Shown here: positions 15,760 through 23,800 of the stretch, one piece after another
Position numbering within the stretch: position 1 is the first letter of the stretch
How the letters are laid out: each line of letters starts with the position of its first letter
NCBI GenBank assembly: GCA_038120295.1
Contig: JAYOLL010000032.1
Span: 1 to 28,796, forward strand
Direction of reading: 5' to 3'
DNA from: JAYOEY01 sp038120295
GTDB lineage: Bacteria; Pseudomonadota; Alphaproteobacteria; MPNO01; UBA2964
DNA length: 28,796 nt
The notes under the pieces: model-generated
What the model saw: only the letters and a program-made list of their open reading frames with translations
What the model was told of the DNA's origin: nothing
The model's database searches: none
Program-made: the position numbers and the translations under genes

Positions 15760-16772
15760 GAAGCTGCCTGGCGTGCGTTCGCGACCCGCCATCGCACCAG
15801 CGCCGCACGGATGCCGCCATCGGTCGCCTCGATCTCGTTGGCCAGACGGTATGGTTGTCCGCCAAGGCCGTCCTTAAAGGCGAATATTCCGCGCGGCGTG
15901 AGGTCGGGATCCATACCGCCGACATCGAACCGCGTTGCCCCGTCCTGTTTCGCCTGAGACAGCGCCTGCCAGACAAGGAACTGTCCCGCCGACACGGCCC
16001 GGCCCGCTTCCAGAAGCGTGCCGACCAGATATTCGACCGTATCGCCGTAGCGGATGATCAGCGCAGAACCGACCGGCGCTTCGCCTAGCCGTCCTCGAAA
16101 GCAGCGCATGGCGCCGGACGGACCGGAGTGCCGATACAGCGACTCCATCAGCTCGGGCGTTACGGTTGTTTCGAAACCGCGATCCTGCAGAAAACCGGTA
16201 TATTCGCCGAGAAACCCCGTGAAGGATTCCTCGTCGTCGCAGGGTTCCGCGACCATGCCGGATTTTTCCGCCTTGTTCAGCGCATTCCGCCATTTCTGGC
16301 GCAACGATTTCCGTAGGTCGGCAATGTCAGGATCGAGCGTGACGGTTGCAGAGGCCCAGCCTGCGACACCTGTATCCCCGAAGGACTGCATATCCGATTC
16401 GGCGGGTCGCGCTGTTTGGGGCCAGGAAGGCGCAATACGCAGATACAGCTTTCGGTCCGTGACGAAATGGCTGTGCATCGCCGCAAGCGCTTCGGTTTTT
16501 CTCCCGATGTCGAACATCAGAGGCCCGCGATTGATCCAGCACAACCCGCCGCCGATGAACGACCCTACAACCGGCAAAGGCCGCACCAGCGCCTGTGCGA
16601 TCCCGACCGGTTCGGTTCCGTCCGTCAGGATACCGCGCTCGACCTGCCAGCCTCCCGAGGCTGCTTTCGCCTCGCCATATGCCCAGCTTTGCATGAGATT
16701 ATGCTCCGGCGACCGGGCGGCGAGTGTTTCCCAGCCGATCTGGTCGTAATCTCCTGCAATGAAGCTGATCAT
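15756..16772 (-). CDS. FemAB-like GNAT-fold protein (peptidoglycan bridge/aminoacyl or acyl transferase family)
   Basis: 338-residue cytoplasmic protein with two GNAT-like halves. The first is poorly conserved (HNLMQSWAYGEAKAASGGW is the usual FemAB N-terminal motif). The second holds RQKWRNALNKAEKSG, GSALIIRYGDTVEYLVG and FDVGGMD followed by GIFAFKDGLGG, the classic FemAB/GNAT_6 signature. Relatives add amino acids to peptidoglycan, or in Gram-negative exopolysaccharide loci are thought to modify sugars after deacetylation. It is the first gene of a two-gene minus-strand operon; its partner deacetylase begins in its stop codon. A divergent promoter region lies upstream (16773-16907). A role in acylating free amines made by the deacetylase is inferred. 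Confidence 0.88.
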   Translation of the reverse strand: MISFIAGDYDQIGWETLAARSPEHNLMQSWAYGEAKAASGGWQVERGILTDGTEPVGIAQALVRPLPVVGSFIGGGLCWINRGPLMFDIGRKTEALAAMHSHFVTDRKLYLRIAPSWPQTARPAESDMQSFGDTGVAGWASATVTLDPDIADLRKSLRQKWRNALNKAEKSGMVAEPCDDEESFTGFLGEYTGFLQDRGFETTVTPELMESLYRHSGPSGAMRCFRGRLGEAPVGSALIIRYGDTVEYLVGTLLEAGRAVSAGQFLVWQALSQAKQDGATRFDVGGMDPDLTPRGIFAFKDGLGGQPYRLANEIEATDGGIRAALVRWRVANARQAAS

Positions 16773-16907
16773 GATTGTCGGGACCGACGAAAAATCCGGG
16801 CAGACTCTGTATGCGCCTGCTATAGCAGAGTCGAGTCAGCCTATCACGGCAATGGTATCGGCGGAATCCTCCGCCGTTGGGGTTTCGTTGCGTAAAGGGA
16901 CGAAGAA
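16773..16907. promoter_or_regulatory. Divergent intergenic region with palindromes between femAB-like and small membrane protein genes
   Basis: 135 bases separating divergent transcription units, so both promoters must lie here or overlap it. A 7-bp inverted repeat (16803-16809 with 16826-16832) encloses the palindrome TGCTATAGCA (16818-16827), whose TATAGC resembles an extended -10 on either strand, though no -35 at 17 bases is clear. A 7-bp stem with 4-base loop (16859-16876) lies in the likely plus-strand leader. Function as operator or promoter is inferred only from symmetry and position. Confidence 0.4.
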
Positions 16908-17063
16908 TTGACAGAACGCCCTGATGCGGAATCAGCCCCTGCGCAACGTCGGCTGATCCTGACCCTGCTCTGGGCCTGGGTCGGCCTGAGCAGCCTCCTC
17001 TACCTGTCGCAATTCGGAGAAGAGGCGACTGCGATATTGCAGATTCTGGGGATAACCGGCTAA
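16908..17063 (+). CDS. Small single-pass membrane protein (51 aa), unrecognised family
   Basis: Short reading frame from TTG 16908 to TAA 17061-17063, with GGGA (16897-16900) 7 bases upstream. The product has a polar N-terminus with QRR just before the membrane, one strong hydrophobic segment LILTLLWAWVGLSSLLYLS (16-34), then an acidic-to-apolar tail. The positive-inside rule suggests the N-terminus is in the cytoplasm. It sits 54 bases upstream of the DPM1-like synthase and points the same way. It fills what would otherwise be a gap of about 340 bases. I do not recognise the family. It might be an accessory or stability subunit of a neighbouring membrane enzyme, which is a guess from position. 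Confidence 0.55.
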   Translation: MTERPDAESAPAQRRLILTLLWAWVGLSSLLYLSQFGEEATAILQILGITG

Positions 17064-17104
17064 GAGTTGCCTGTCCTGTACGGGTCCGCACAAGGATATC
17101 TTCC

Positions 17105-17110
17105 CGAGGA
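17105..17110 (+). promoter_or_regulatory. Ribosome binding site that sets the GT2 start at TTG 17118
   Basis: GAGGAA lies 7 bases before TTG 17118, and the family's first strand (LSIVIPCFNE) starts five residues later. The farther TTG at 17067 has no such site. Confidence 0.75.
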
Positions 17111-17117
17111 ACATGAA

Positions 17118-17831
17118 TTGAGTTCAGCACGGCTTTCCATCGTTATCCCCTGTTTCAACGAAACAGGCACGCTTCACCGATCTGTTGCGCGGGTCCTGGA
17201 GTCAGATACGTCCGGGCTGGAAAAGGAGCTCGTCATTATCGACGACGGATCGACCGACGGGTCCCGCGCCATGATCGAAGAGCTCGCGTCGGAAAACAGC
17301 AGCATCAAGGCACTGTTTCACGAAGCGAACAAAGGCAAAGGAGCGGCGATCCGCACCGGCTTCGCGGCCGCAACCGGCGATATCGTCCTGATCCAGGACG
17401 CCGATCTCGAATACAACCCGGCCGATTATCCCAAGCTTCTCGCGCCGATACTCGACGGGCGCGCGGATGTCGTCTACGGCTCGCGTTTTCGCGGCGGAGA
17501 AGAGGGGCGCGTGTTCTTCTTCTGGCATTCGGTCGCCAATCGCGGACTGACGCTGCTGTCCAACATGTTCACCAACCTGACCCTGTCCGACATGGAAACC
17601 GGCTACAAGGTGATGAGCAAGGAGGTGCTGGACAAGCTGGTGCTTTGCGAAAACCGGTTCGGGATCGAGCCGGAAATCACCGCCCGAATCGCCGGTCTGA
17701 AACCGCAGCCGGCTGTCTACGAAGTCGGTATCAGCTATTCCGGGCGGACCTACGCCGAGGGCAAGAAGATCGGCTGGAAGGACGGCATTACGGCGGTTTA
17801 CTGCATCCTGCGGTACAACCTGTTCCGCTGA
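17118..17831 (+). CDS. DPM1-like family 2 glycosyltransferase (polyprenyl-phosphate sugar synthase)
   Basis: 237 residues from TTG 17118, matching the usual length of soluble DPM1-type enzymes. LSIVIPCFNETGTL, VIIDDGSTDGS and QDADLEYNP (93-101) are the donor- and metal-binding motifs; VVYGSRFRGG and SDMETGYKVMSKEVL are hallmark strands of the polyprenol-phosphate mannose/glucose synthase group. There are no C-terminal membrane segments, so it acts at the inner face of the membrane. It would move a hexose from a nucleotide sugar to undecaprenyl phosphate, giving a donor for a periplasmic GT-C enzyme; such an enzyme is encoded at 11841. The sugar identity is not readable. Confidence 0.88.
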   Translation: MSSARLSIVIPCFNETGTLHRSVARVLESDTSGLEKELVIIDDGSTDGSRAMIEELASENSSIKALFHEANKGKGAAIRTGFAAATGDIVLIQDADLEYNPADYPKLLAPILDGRADVVYGSRFRGGEEGRVFFFWHSVANRGLTLLSNMFTNLTLSDMETGYKVMSKEVLDKLVLCENRFGIEPEITARIAGLKPQPAVYEVGISYSGRTYAEGKKIGWKDGITAVYCILRYNLFR

Positions 17832-17847
17832 TTGAGCCTGCGCGGTC

Positions 17848-19128
17848 ATGCGCATTCTTTTCCTTAGTGAGAATTTTCCGCCCGAGACCAACGCGGCGGC
17901 TACGCGCGTTTACGAGCGGGCGATCTACTGGGTTCGGGCCGGCCATGAGGTCACCGTCATTACCCAGGCGCCCAACTTTCCCTATGGAAAGATTTTCGAG
18001 GGCTATCGCAATCGCTGGCGGCAGGTCGAGACCGTCGACGGGATTCGCGTGGTTCGCGTTAAAACCTATATCGCGCCGAATGAAGGCGTCGTTCGCCGGA
18101 CGCTCGATTTCCTGAGCTTCATGGCGACCGCCGTCCTGGCAGCGCTGCGCGAAGAGCGGCCTTCCGTTGTCGCGGCGACCTCGCCGCAATTCTTCGCCGC
18201 GGTCGCGGGCTGGATGATCGGCGCGCTCCGCCGTGTGCCGTTCGTGTTCGAGCTCGGCGATCTGTGGCCTGCATCGATTGCCGCCGTCGGCGCGATGAAG
18301 CCCGGACTCGCGCTGCGGATGGTGGAGAAGCTGGAGCTGTTTCTGTACCGGCGTTCTGCGGCAGTGGTCGCGCTGACCCAGGCGTTCCGGGACAATCTGG
18401 TGCGCCGCGGCATTCCGCCCGGAAAGATCGCGGTGGTGATCAACGGGGTCGATACCGATCGGTACGGCCCGCGTCCGCGCGACGCAGCCCTGGCGGAGGA
18501 ATGGGGTGTGACGGACTGTTTTACCGCCGGTTATGTAGGCACCCACGGGATGGCGCATGGGCTTGAGAACGTGCTCGATGCGGCTGAGCGGTTCGACGGC
18601 GCAGACGCTGCCGGGCCGAAGTTCGTGTTCGCCGGGCCGGGCGCAGCGCGCGACGGGCTGATTGCCGATGCGAGCGCCAGAGGTCTTCGGAACGTCGTCT
18701 TCATCCCGCCCCAGCCGAAAGACAGGATGCCGGCGGTATGGAGCCTGTGCGACGTCGCGCTGGTCCATCTGAAGAATTCTCGCGTTTTTGCCGAAGTCAT
18801 TCCGTCGAAGATTTTTGAGGCGATGGCGATGGGACTGCCGATCGTGATCGCCGCGCCGGAGGGAGAAGCGACCCGTATCGTGGAGAAAGCCGGGGCTGGT
18901 CTCGTCGTGCCGCCCGAAGATCCTGCGGCGCTTGCCGATGCCGTTTCAAAGCTGAAATCCGACGTGCCGCTAAGGGACAGGCTGGCGGCGGCGTCTCTGG
19001 CCGCCGCGCCGCGTCACAGCCGTCGTTTTCAGGCCGACGCGATGATCGAGGCGCTGACCGCAGCAGCAGGCGGCGACGGCGGCAACGCCGCCGGACGGGT
19101 TTCGGCGCTTTCGGGACCGACCTCCTGA
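17848..19128 (+). CDS. WbuB-like family 4 glycosyltransferase
   Basis: 426-residue retaining GT-B glycosyltransferase. The N-terminus MRILFLSENFPPE with a Gly-free acceptor loop, FELGDLWPASIAAVGAM, and NGVDTDRYGP are typical of the WbuB/FnlA-linked subgroup that transfers N-acetyl-fucosamine or quinovosamine. The C-terminal donor domain has the E-x7-E motif in EVIPSKIFEAMAMGLPIV, with Glu316 and Glu324. It starts 16 bases after the DPM1-like gene and its stop overlaps the next start (19128). Neighbouring WbpV/WreQ-like and WbpM-like enzymes would supply a UDP-6-deoxy-HexNAc donor. Specificity is inferred from neighbours. Confidence 0.88.
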   Translation: MRILFLSENFPPETNAAATRVYERAIYWVRAGHEVTVITQAPNFPYGKIFEGYRNRWRQVETVDGIRVVRVKTYIAPNEGVVRRTLDFLSFMATAVLAALREERPSVVAATSPQFFAAVAGWMIGALRRVPFVFELGDLWPASIAAVGAMKPGLALRMVEKLELFLYRRSAAVVALTQAFRDNLVRRGIPPGKIAVVINGVDTDRYGPRPRDAALAEEWGVTDCFTAGYVGTHGMAHGLENVLDAAERFDGADAAGPKFVFAGPGAARDGLIADASARGLRNVVFIPPQPKDRMPAVWSLCDVALVHLKNSRVFAEVIPSKIFEAMAMGLPIVIAAPEGEATRIVEKAGAGLVVPPEDPAALADAVSKLKSDVPLRDRLAAASLAAAPRHSRRFQADAMIEALTAAAGGDGGNAAGRVSALSGPTS

Positions 19129-20069
19129 TGCGGGTAGCGGTTACCGGTGCCGGCGGCTTTGTCGGCAGGGCGCTATGCCGGTCGCTGGCAGACGGGAGGC
19201 TGTCGGTGACCGCCTGCATCCGCACCGGCAGCGCGCCGCAAGGCGCCGACAGGGAGGCCCGCATCGGCGACATAACGGACCGTCAGGCTCTTGCAGTGGC
19301 GTTCACAGGCGCTGATGCAGTGGTGCATCTCGCGGGCCGCGCTCACGTGATGCGGGATGACGCGGCTGATCCGCTGGCCGAGTATCGCCGCGTTAATGTC
19401 GAAGGGACGAAGGCCGTGTGCGAAGCCGCAGCGGAAACGGGCGTGCGACGTATCGTTTTCATGAGCTCGGTAAAGGTCAATGGCGAGCGTTCCCAGGACC
19501 GGCCGCTGACGGAGGACGATCCGCCCTGCCCGGAAGACCCCTACGGCGTCACCAAGATGGAAGCGGAAACCGCGCTGTTCGCCAGCGCAGCTGAGCGCGG
19601 TTTCGAGGCAGTCTGTCTGCGTCCGCCGCTGGTTTACGGGCCCGGCGTGCGCGCGAATTTCGCCGCCCTGATGAAACTTTGCGACAGCGGAATTCCCCTG
19701 CCGTTCGGCAGCGTCACCGGCAATAGGCGGAGCCTGATTCATGTCGGCAACCTTGTCAGCGCGATCGAAACGGCCCTGACGCATGAAAATGCCGCCGGTC
19801 GGGTTTTTCTGGTGCGCGACGGCGAGGATCTGTCGACCGCCGGGCTTGTCCGCGCCTTACGGACCGCGATGGGCCGTCCGCCGCGTCTCCTGCCCGTACC
19901 GGTATCCCTCTTGAACGGATTACTGCGTCTCGCTGGGCGCGGCGCCATGGCCGAGCGTCTGCTCGGCACACTCTCTGTCGATGACAGCGCGATTCGCGCC
20001 GCTCTCGGCTGGATCCCTCCCGTCGCCGTCGCCGATGCGATGGCCGAGACCGTCGCCGCGCGCCAGTAG
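19128..20069 (+). CDS. NAD-dependent SDR, WbpV/WreQ-like UDP-4-keto-6-deoxy-HexNAc reductase
   Basis: 313-residue extended SDR. VAVTGAGGFVGRAL (3-16) is the Rossmann motif, FMSSVKVNGE carries the catalytic Ser, and Tyr139/Lys143 in YGVTK complete the triad. LRPPLVYGPGVRANF is the strand typical of the UDP-GlcNAc 4-epimerase-like/QuiNAc dehydrogenase group found beside WbuB and WbpM. The likely reaction is C4 reduction of UDP-4-keto-6-deoxy-GlcNAc to UDP-QuiNAc. The ATG at 19128 uses the last base of the preceding stop. The usual neighbour, an initiating WbpL/WecA-type transferase, is not present between this gene and the dehydratase. Reaction assignment rests on context. Confidence 0.85.
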   Translation: MRVAVTGAGGFVGRALCRSLADGRLSVTACIRTGSAPQGADREARIGDITDRQALAVAFTGADAVVHLAGRAHVMRDDAADPLAEYRRVNVEGTKAVCEAAAETGVRRIVFMSSVKVNGERSQDRPLTEDDPPCPEDPYGVTKMEAETALFASAAERGFEAVCLRPPLVYGPGVRANFAALMKLCDSGIPLPFGSVTGNRRSLIHVGNLVSAIETALTHENAAGRVFLVRDGEDLSTAGLVRALRTAMGRPPRLLPVPVSLLNGLLRLAGRGAMAERLLGTLSVDDSAIRAALGWIPPVAVADAMAETVAARQ

Positions 20070-20092
20070 CGGCTCCGGCGCGCCCGACCTGA

Positions 20093-20136
20093 CAGGCCGG
20101 TTTCCGGCGGCCTGCTTCCCCCCCCCCTTTCGTTTT
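20093..20136 (+). promoter_or_regulatory. Hairpin followed by C10/T-rich pyrimidine tract upstream of the WbpM-like gene
   Basis: CAGGCCG (20093-20099) pairs with CGGCCTG (20108-20114) over an 8-base loop. A run of ten C (20118-20127) and then T-rich sequence to 20136 follows. It lies in the 172-base gap between the SDR stop and the WbpM-like ATG. It could be a weak terminator/attenuator or a slippage-prone tract; the run is C- rather than T-rich, so strong termination is not expected. Confidence 0.4.
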
Positions 20137-20241
20137 CAGTATCGTGTCCGGCAGGTGATTCGCTTCGGCGGATGGGCGCTCGCCGAGCTCTATGTTACTG
20201 TGCCTAAATCACTGAAACGCGCGCGGAACAGGCAGGAGTTC

Positions 20242-22161
20242 ATGAGAGGCCTTCGCCAGAAGATCGCCTACGGCCACGACATCATCGCGGCGTTCCTGTC
20301 GCTGCCGGCGTCCCTGTTCCTGCGCCAGGGGTCCGATCTCGCTGTCTACAATTTCGAATTCGTCCTGCTGGCAGCTGGCCTGTTCGCCGCGGTCGCCGCC
20401 GTGGTGTTCTGGATGATGCGTCTCTATGGCGGGGTATGGCGTTATGCCTCGCTGAACGACCTGATGGCGATTACCAAGGCGGTCACGCTGGTCATTCTGG
20501 TTTTCGTGCCGCTGTTGTTCCTGCTCAACCGGCTCGAATGGATCCCGCGCTCAACGCCGGTGATCAACTGGTTTGTGCTGCTCGCCATGCTGGGCGGTCC
20601 GCGATTTCTTTATCGCCAGTTCAAGGACAGGCGCATGGGCCGTGCGCGGGACGGACAGGCGGCGCGGCGCGTACCGGTGATTCTGGTCGGAGCGGGCGAC
20701 GGATCGGAAATGTTCATCCGGGCGCTTTCGCGGAACCCCATGGCGGCGTATGAGCCGGTCGGCATCGTCGGCCGGAATCCGGGGCGGGTGGGGCGCAATA
20801 TCCACGGCGTGCATGTGCTGGGGACCGTAGACGCCCTCCCTCAGGTCGTCGACCGGCTGGAGCGCGAAGGAAGGAGGCCGCAACGGCTCATCGTCACGCA
20901 GGAAGAGATTGCGGGCGAGGAAATGCAGCGCGTCGTCGGGTTGGCCGATTCGCTGGGTCTCAAGCTTGCGCGCCTGCCCCGGCTGACGGATTTCCGGAAT
21001 GAGACGGACGACCCCGTGCGGGTGCGCGCGATCGATATCGAGGATGTGCTGGGACGGGCGCAGCACGTGCTGGACCGGGCGTCGATGCAGGCGCTGATCA
21101 AGAACCGGCGCGTCCTTATTACCGGTGCCGGCGGTACCATCGGCGGCGAGCTGGCACGACAGGTCGCATCCTTCGGGCCGTCGAGCCTTGCGCTTGTCGA
21201 GAACTCGGAATACGCGCTGTACGAGATAGATCTCGAAATCTCGGAAAAATTCCCCAACGCCGACCGGCGATCGATCATCGCCAATGTTCGCGACCGCGAC
21301 CGGATGCAACGGGTGTTCAGGGAGTTCGAACCGGAGCTGGTGTTTCACGCCGCTGCTCTCAAGCACGTCCCGGTGGTCGAAGCGCATCCCGGCGAGGGCA
21401 TTCTGACCAATGTTGGCGGCACAAGGGTTGTCGCCGATTGCTGCCGCGAGACCGGCGTCGCCGCGATGGTGCTGATTTCGACCGACAAGGCGGTGAACCC
21501 GACCAGCGTGATGGGGGCCAGCAAACGCATCGCCGAGACGTACTGCCAGGCGCTCGACATAGAAGGACACGATGAGGCGAATTCAGGCGCCACGCGCTTC
21601 ATCACCGTGCGGTTCGGCAACGTGCTGGGCTCTACCGGGTCGGTGGTGCCGCTTTTCCAGCGGCAGCTTGCAGCCGGCGGGCCGCTGACCGTGACGCATC
21701 CCGACATGAAGCGTTACTTCATGACCGTACGCGAAGCGGTGGAGCTGGTGCTCGAAGCCACCGTGCTCGGGCTGCGGTCTTCCGCCGGCGCCGGCCGGGT
21801 CTACGTGCTCGACATGGGAGAACCGGTCCGGATCGCCGATCTGGCGCGGCAGATGATCCTGCTGGCCGGGCTGAACCCCGACGAGGACATAAAGATCGCC
21901 TATACCGGATTGCGGCCCGGCGAAAAACTGTTCGAGGAAATTCTCCACGACGCCGAAGCGCCGGAGGAGACCGGTCATTCGCGCATCATGCTGGCCGCGC
22001 CGCGCACCCCCGGGCTCGAAGCGGTCAGCGCGCTGATCGACGAGCTGATAGCGGCGGCGCAGGCGGGCGATGAGGATGCCATCGTTTCCCTGATCCGCCG
22101 GCACGTGCCCGAATTCAACCCCGAAGCCGGCGGCCCCATCCGGGTTGTCGCCGGCGGCTGA
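20242..22161 (+). CDS. WbpM-like membrane nucleoside-diphosphate-sugar 4,6-dehydratase (polysaccharide biosynthesis protein)
   Basis: 639 residues, normal for the family. The N-terminus has four membrane segments (about residues 13-130), then a first Rossmann-like domain with VILVGAGDGSEMF (146-158), then the catalytic SDR domain: LITGAGGTIGGELARQ (292-307), LISTDKAVNPTSVMGASKR with Met424 in place of the usual Tyr, and Lys428. The Met-x3-Lys arrangement is the hallmark of WbpM/FlmA/PglF dehydratases. It converts UDP-GlcNAc to UDP-4-keto-6-deoxy-HexNAc. ATG 20242 has AGGAG only 3 bases upstream, rather tight; GTG 20155 in the same frame is an alternative. Reading upstream to 19981 is rejected as overlap with the SDR. 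It ends 37 bases before purH. Confidence 0.92.
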   Translation: MRGLRQKIAYGHDIIAAFLSLPASLFLRQGSDLAVYNFEFVLLAAGLFAAVAAVVFWMMRLYGGVWRYASLNDLMAITKAVTLVILVFVPLLFLLNRLEWIPRSTPVINWFVLLAMLGGPRFLYRQFKDRRMGRARDGQAARRVPVILVGAGDGSEMFIRALSRNPMAAYEPVGIVGRNPGRVGRNIHGVHVLGTVDALPQVVDRLEREGRRPQRLIVTQEEIAGEEMQRVVGLADSLGLKLARLPRLTDFRNETDDPVRVRAIDIEDVLGRAQHVLDRASMQALIKNRRVLITGAGGTIGGELARQVASFGPSSLALVENSEYALYEIDLEISEKFPNADRRSIIANVRDRDRMQRVFREFEPELVFHAAALKHVPVVEAHPGEGILTNVGGTRVVADCCRETGVAAMVLISTDKAVNPTSVMGASKRIAETYCQALDIEGHDEANSGATRFITVRFGNVLGSTGSVVPLFQRQLAAGGPLTVTHPDMKRYFMTVREAVELVLEATVLGLRSSAGAGRVYVLDMGEPVRIADLARQMILLAGLNPDEDIKIAYTGLRPGEKLFEEILHDAEAPEETGHSRIMLAAPRTPGLEAVSALIDELIAAAQAGDEDAIVSLIRRHVPEFNPEAGGPIRVVAGG

Positions 22162-22198
22162 TGATTTTCAACCCCGAACAGAGACACGCTCAGAAAAG

Positions 22199-23785
22199 AT
22201 GACCGACCAGACAACCCAGAAGATTTCCCGCGCGCTGATTTCCGTTTCCGACAAGACTGGCCTTGCTGAGCTGGGTAAATTCCTGGCTGACAGCGGGGTG
22301 GAGGTCCTGTCTACCGGGGGCTCGGCGAAGGCGTTGCAGGATGCCGGCGTGCCGGTCACCGAGGTCGGCGAACATACGGGATTTCCCGAAATCATGGACG
22401 GCCGCGTCAAGACGCTGCATCCGCTGGTGCATGGCGGTATTCTCGGCAGACGTGCCGATCCCTCCCATGTCGAGGCGATGGAAACCCACGGCATTGCACC
22501 GATCGATCTGGTGGTCGTGAACCTGTATCCGTTCGAGGCCACCGTCGCAGGTGGCGCCGATTTTGAGACCTGCATCGAAAACATCGATATCGGCGGCCCG
22601 GCCCTGATCCGCGCCGCGGCGAAAAACCATGAGAGCGTGACCGTGGTGGTAGACCCGGCCGACTACCAAGCCGTCATCGACGCCATGAAGGAAAACGGCG
22701 GCGCGACGACGCCCGATCTGCGAAAGCGCCTCGCCGCAGCGGCCTATGCGCGAACGGCTGCTTACGACTCCGCCATCGGAACCTGGTTCACAGGCCAGGT
22801 CGGCGAGACCTTCCCCAAACGGTTCGCCATCGCCGGTGAGCGTGCGCAGGTGATGCGCTACGGCGAGAACCCGCACCAGGAGGCGGCGTTTTATCGCACC
22901 TCGGAGAACCGGCCCGGCGTCGCCACGGCGACCCAGCTGCAGGGCAAGGAGCTCAGCTACAACAATCTCAATGACACCGATGCGGCGTTCGAGCTTGCCG
23001 CCGAATACGAAGAACCCGCGGTCGCCATCATCAAGCACGCCAACCCGTGCGGCGTGGCGCTGGGCCCCGACCTCCTGACCGCCTATCAGCGCGCGCTGCG
23101 CTGCGACCCGGTGAGTGCGTTCGGCGGCATCATCGCGGTCAACAGCCCGCTCGATGCGGCGGCGGCGGAAGCGATGGCGGAACTGTTCCTGGAGGTCATC
23201 ATCGCGCCGGAAATCGCCGAAGATGCGCGGGCCCTGCTGGCGAAGAAGAAGAATCTGCGGGTGCTGGAAACCGGCGCCATGCCCGACCCGTCCGCGTCCG
23301 GGATGACGATGAAGATGCTGTCGGGCGGCTTCCTGCTGCAGGGGCGCGACAACGCGCGCGTCGCCGCCGGCGACCTGAAATGCGTGACGAAGCGCGAGCC
23401 GAGCGCACAGGAGCTGTCGGATCTGCTGTTCGCCTTCGCGGTCTGCAAGCATGTGAAATCGAACGCCATTATCTATGCCAGGGACGGCGCGACCGTCGGC
23501 ATCGGCGCGGGCCAGATGAGCCGGGTCGATTCGTGTCGCATCGCCGCGCGTAAGTCGGCCGACGCGGCGGAAGCGGCGGGCGAAAAAGACCCGCTGACGG
23601 TGGGTTCGGTCGTGGCGTCCGACGCGTTCTTCCCCTTCGCCGATGGGCTTCTGGCCGCCGCCGGCGCCGGCGCGACCGCGGTCATCCAGCCCGGCGGCTC
23701 GATCCGCGACGACGAGGTGATCGAGGCTGCCGATGACAACGACCTAGCCATGGTCCTCACCGGGATCCGCCATTTCCGGCATTAA
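22199..23785 (+). CDS. purH: Bifunctional AICAR formyltransferase/IMP cyclohydrolase
   Basis: Catalyses the last two steps of IMP synthesis in the cytoplasm. 528 residues, the normal length. N-terminal MGS-like IMP cyclohydrolase domain (about 1-145): ALISVSDKTGL, STGGSAKAL, and TGFPEIMDGRVKTLHP. C-terminal AICAR transformylase domain: MRYGENPHQEA, YNNLNDTDAAFEL, IIKHANPCGVA, FGGIIAVN, and CKHVKSNAIIYA. ATG 22199 begins the family N-terminus; the TTG at 22145 would only add residues inside the wbpM-like gene. The ribosome site (AGAAAAGA) is weak. It is a housekeeping gene marking the end of the polysaccharide locus; purH next to a WbpM-like gene is simply adjacency. It converges with the transporter 15 bases away. 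Confidence 0.98.
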   Translation: MTDQTTQKISRALISVSDKTGLAELGKFLADSGVEVLSTGGSAKALQDAGVPVTEVGEHTGFPEIMDGRVKTLHPLVHGGILGRRADPSHVEAMETHGIAPIDLVVVNLYPFEATVAGGADFETCIENIDIGGPALIRAAAKNHESVTVVVDPADYQAVIDAMKENGGATTPDLRKRLAAAAYARTAAYDSAIGTWFTGQVGETFPKRFAIAGERAQVMRYGENPHQEAAFYRTSENRPGVATATQLQGKELSYNNLNDTDAAFELAAEYEEPAVAIIKHANPCGVALGPDLLTAYQRALRCDPVSAFGGIIAVNSPLDAAAAEAMAELFLEVIIAPEIAEDARALLAKKKNLRVLETGAMPDPSASGMTMKMLSGGFLLQGRDNARVAAGDLKCVTKREPSAQELSDLLFAFAVCKHVKSNAIIYARDGATVGIGAGQMSRVDSCRIAARKSADAAEAAGEKDPLTVGSVVASDAFFPFADGLLAAAGAGATAVIQPGGSIRDDEVIEAADDNDLAMVLTGIRHFRH

Positions 23786-23800
23786 TTCAGGCCGTGATAC

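Noticed and set aside
17067..17117. N-terminal extension of the DPM1-like enzyme from TTG 17067
   Set aside because: No ribosome site there and the extra 17 residues are not family-like; TTG 17118 has GAGGAA at 7 bases.
19981..20241. N-terminal extension of the WbpM-like protein from ATG 19981
   Set aside because: It would overlap the SDR gene, cross the C10 tract and add a Pro/Ser/Arg-rich stretch not seen in the family.
22190..23452. 420-codon open frame antisense to purH
   Set aside because: purH is intact and fully conserved on the plus strand; the antisense product has no recognisable fold.
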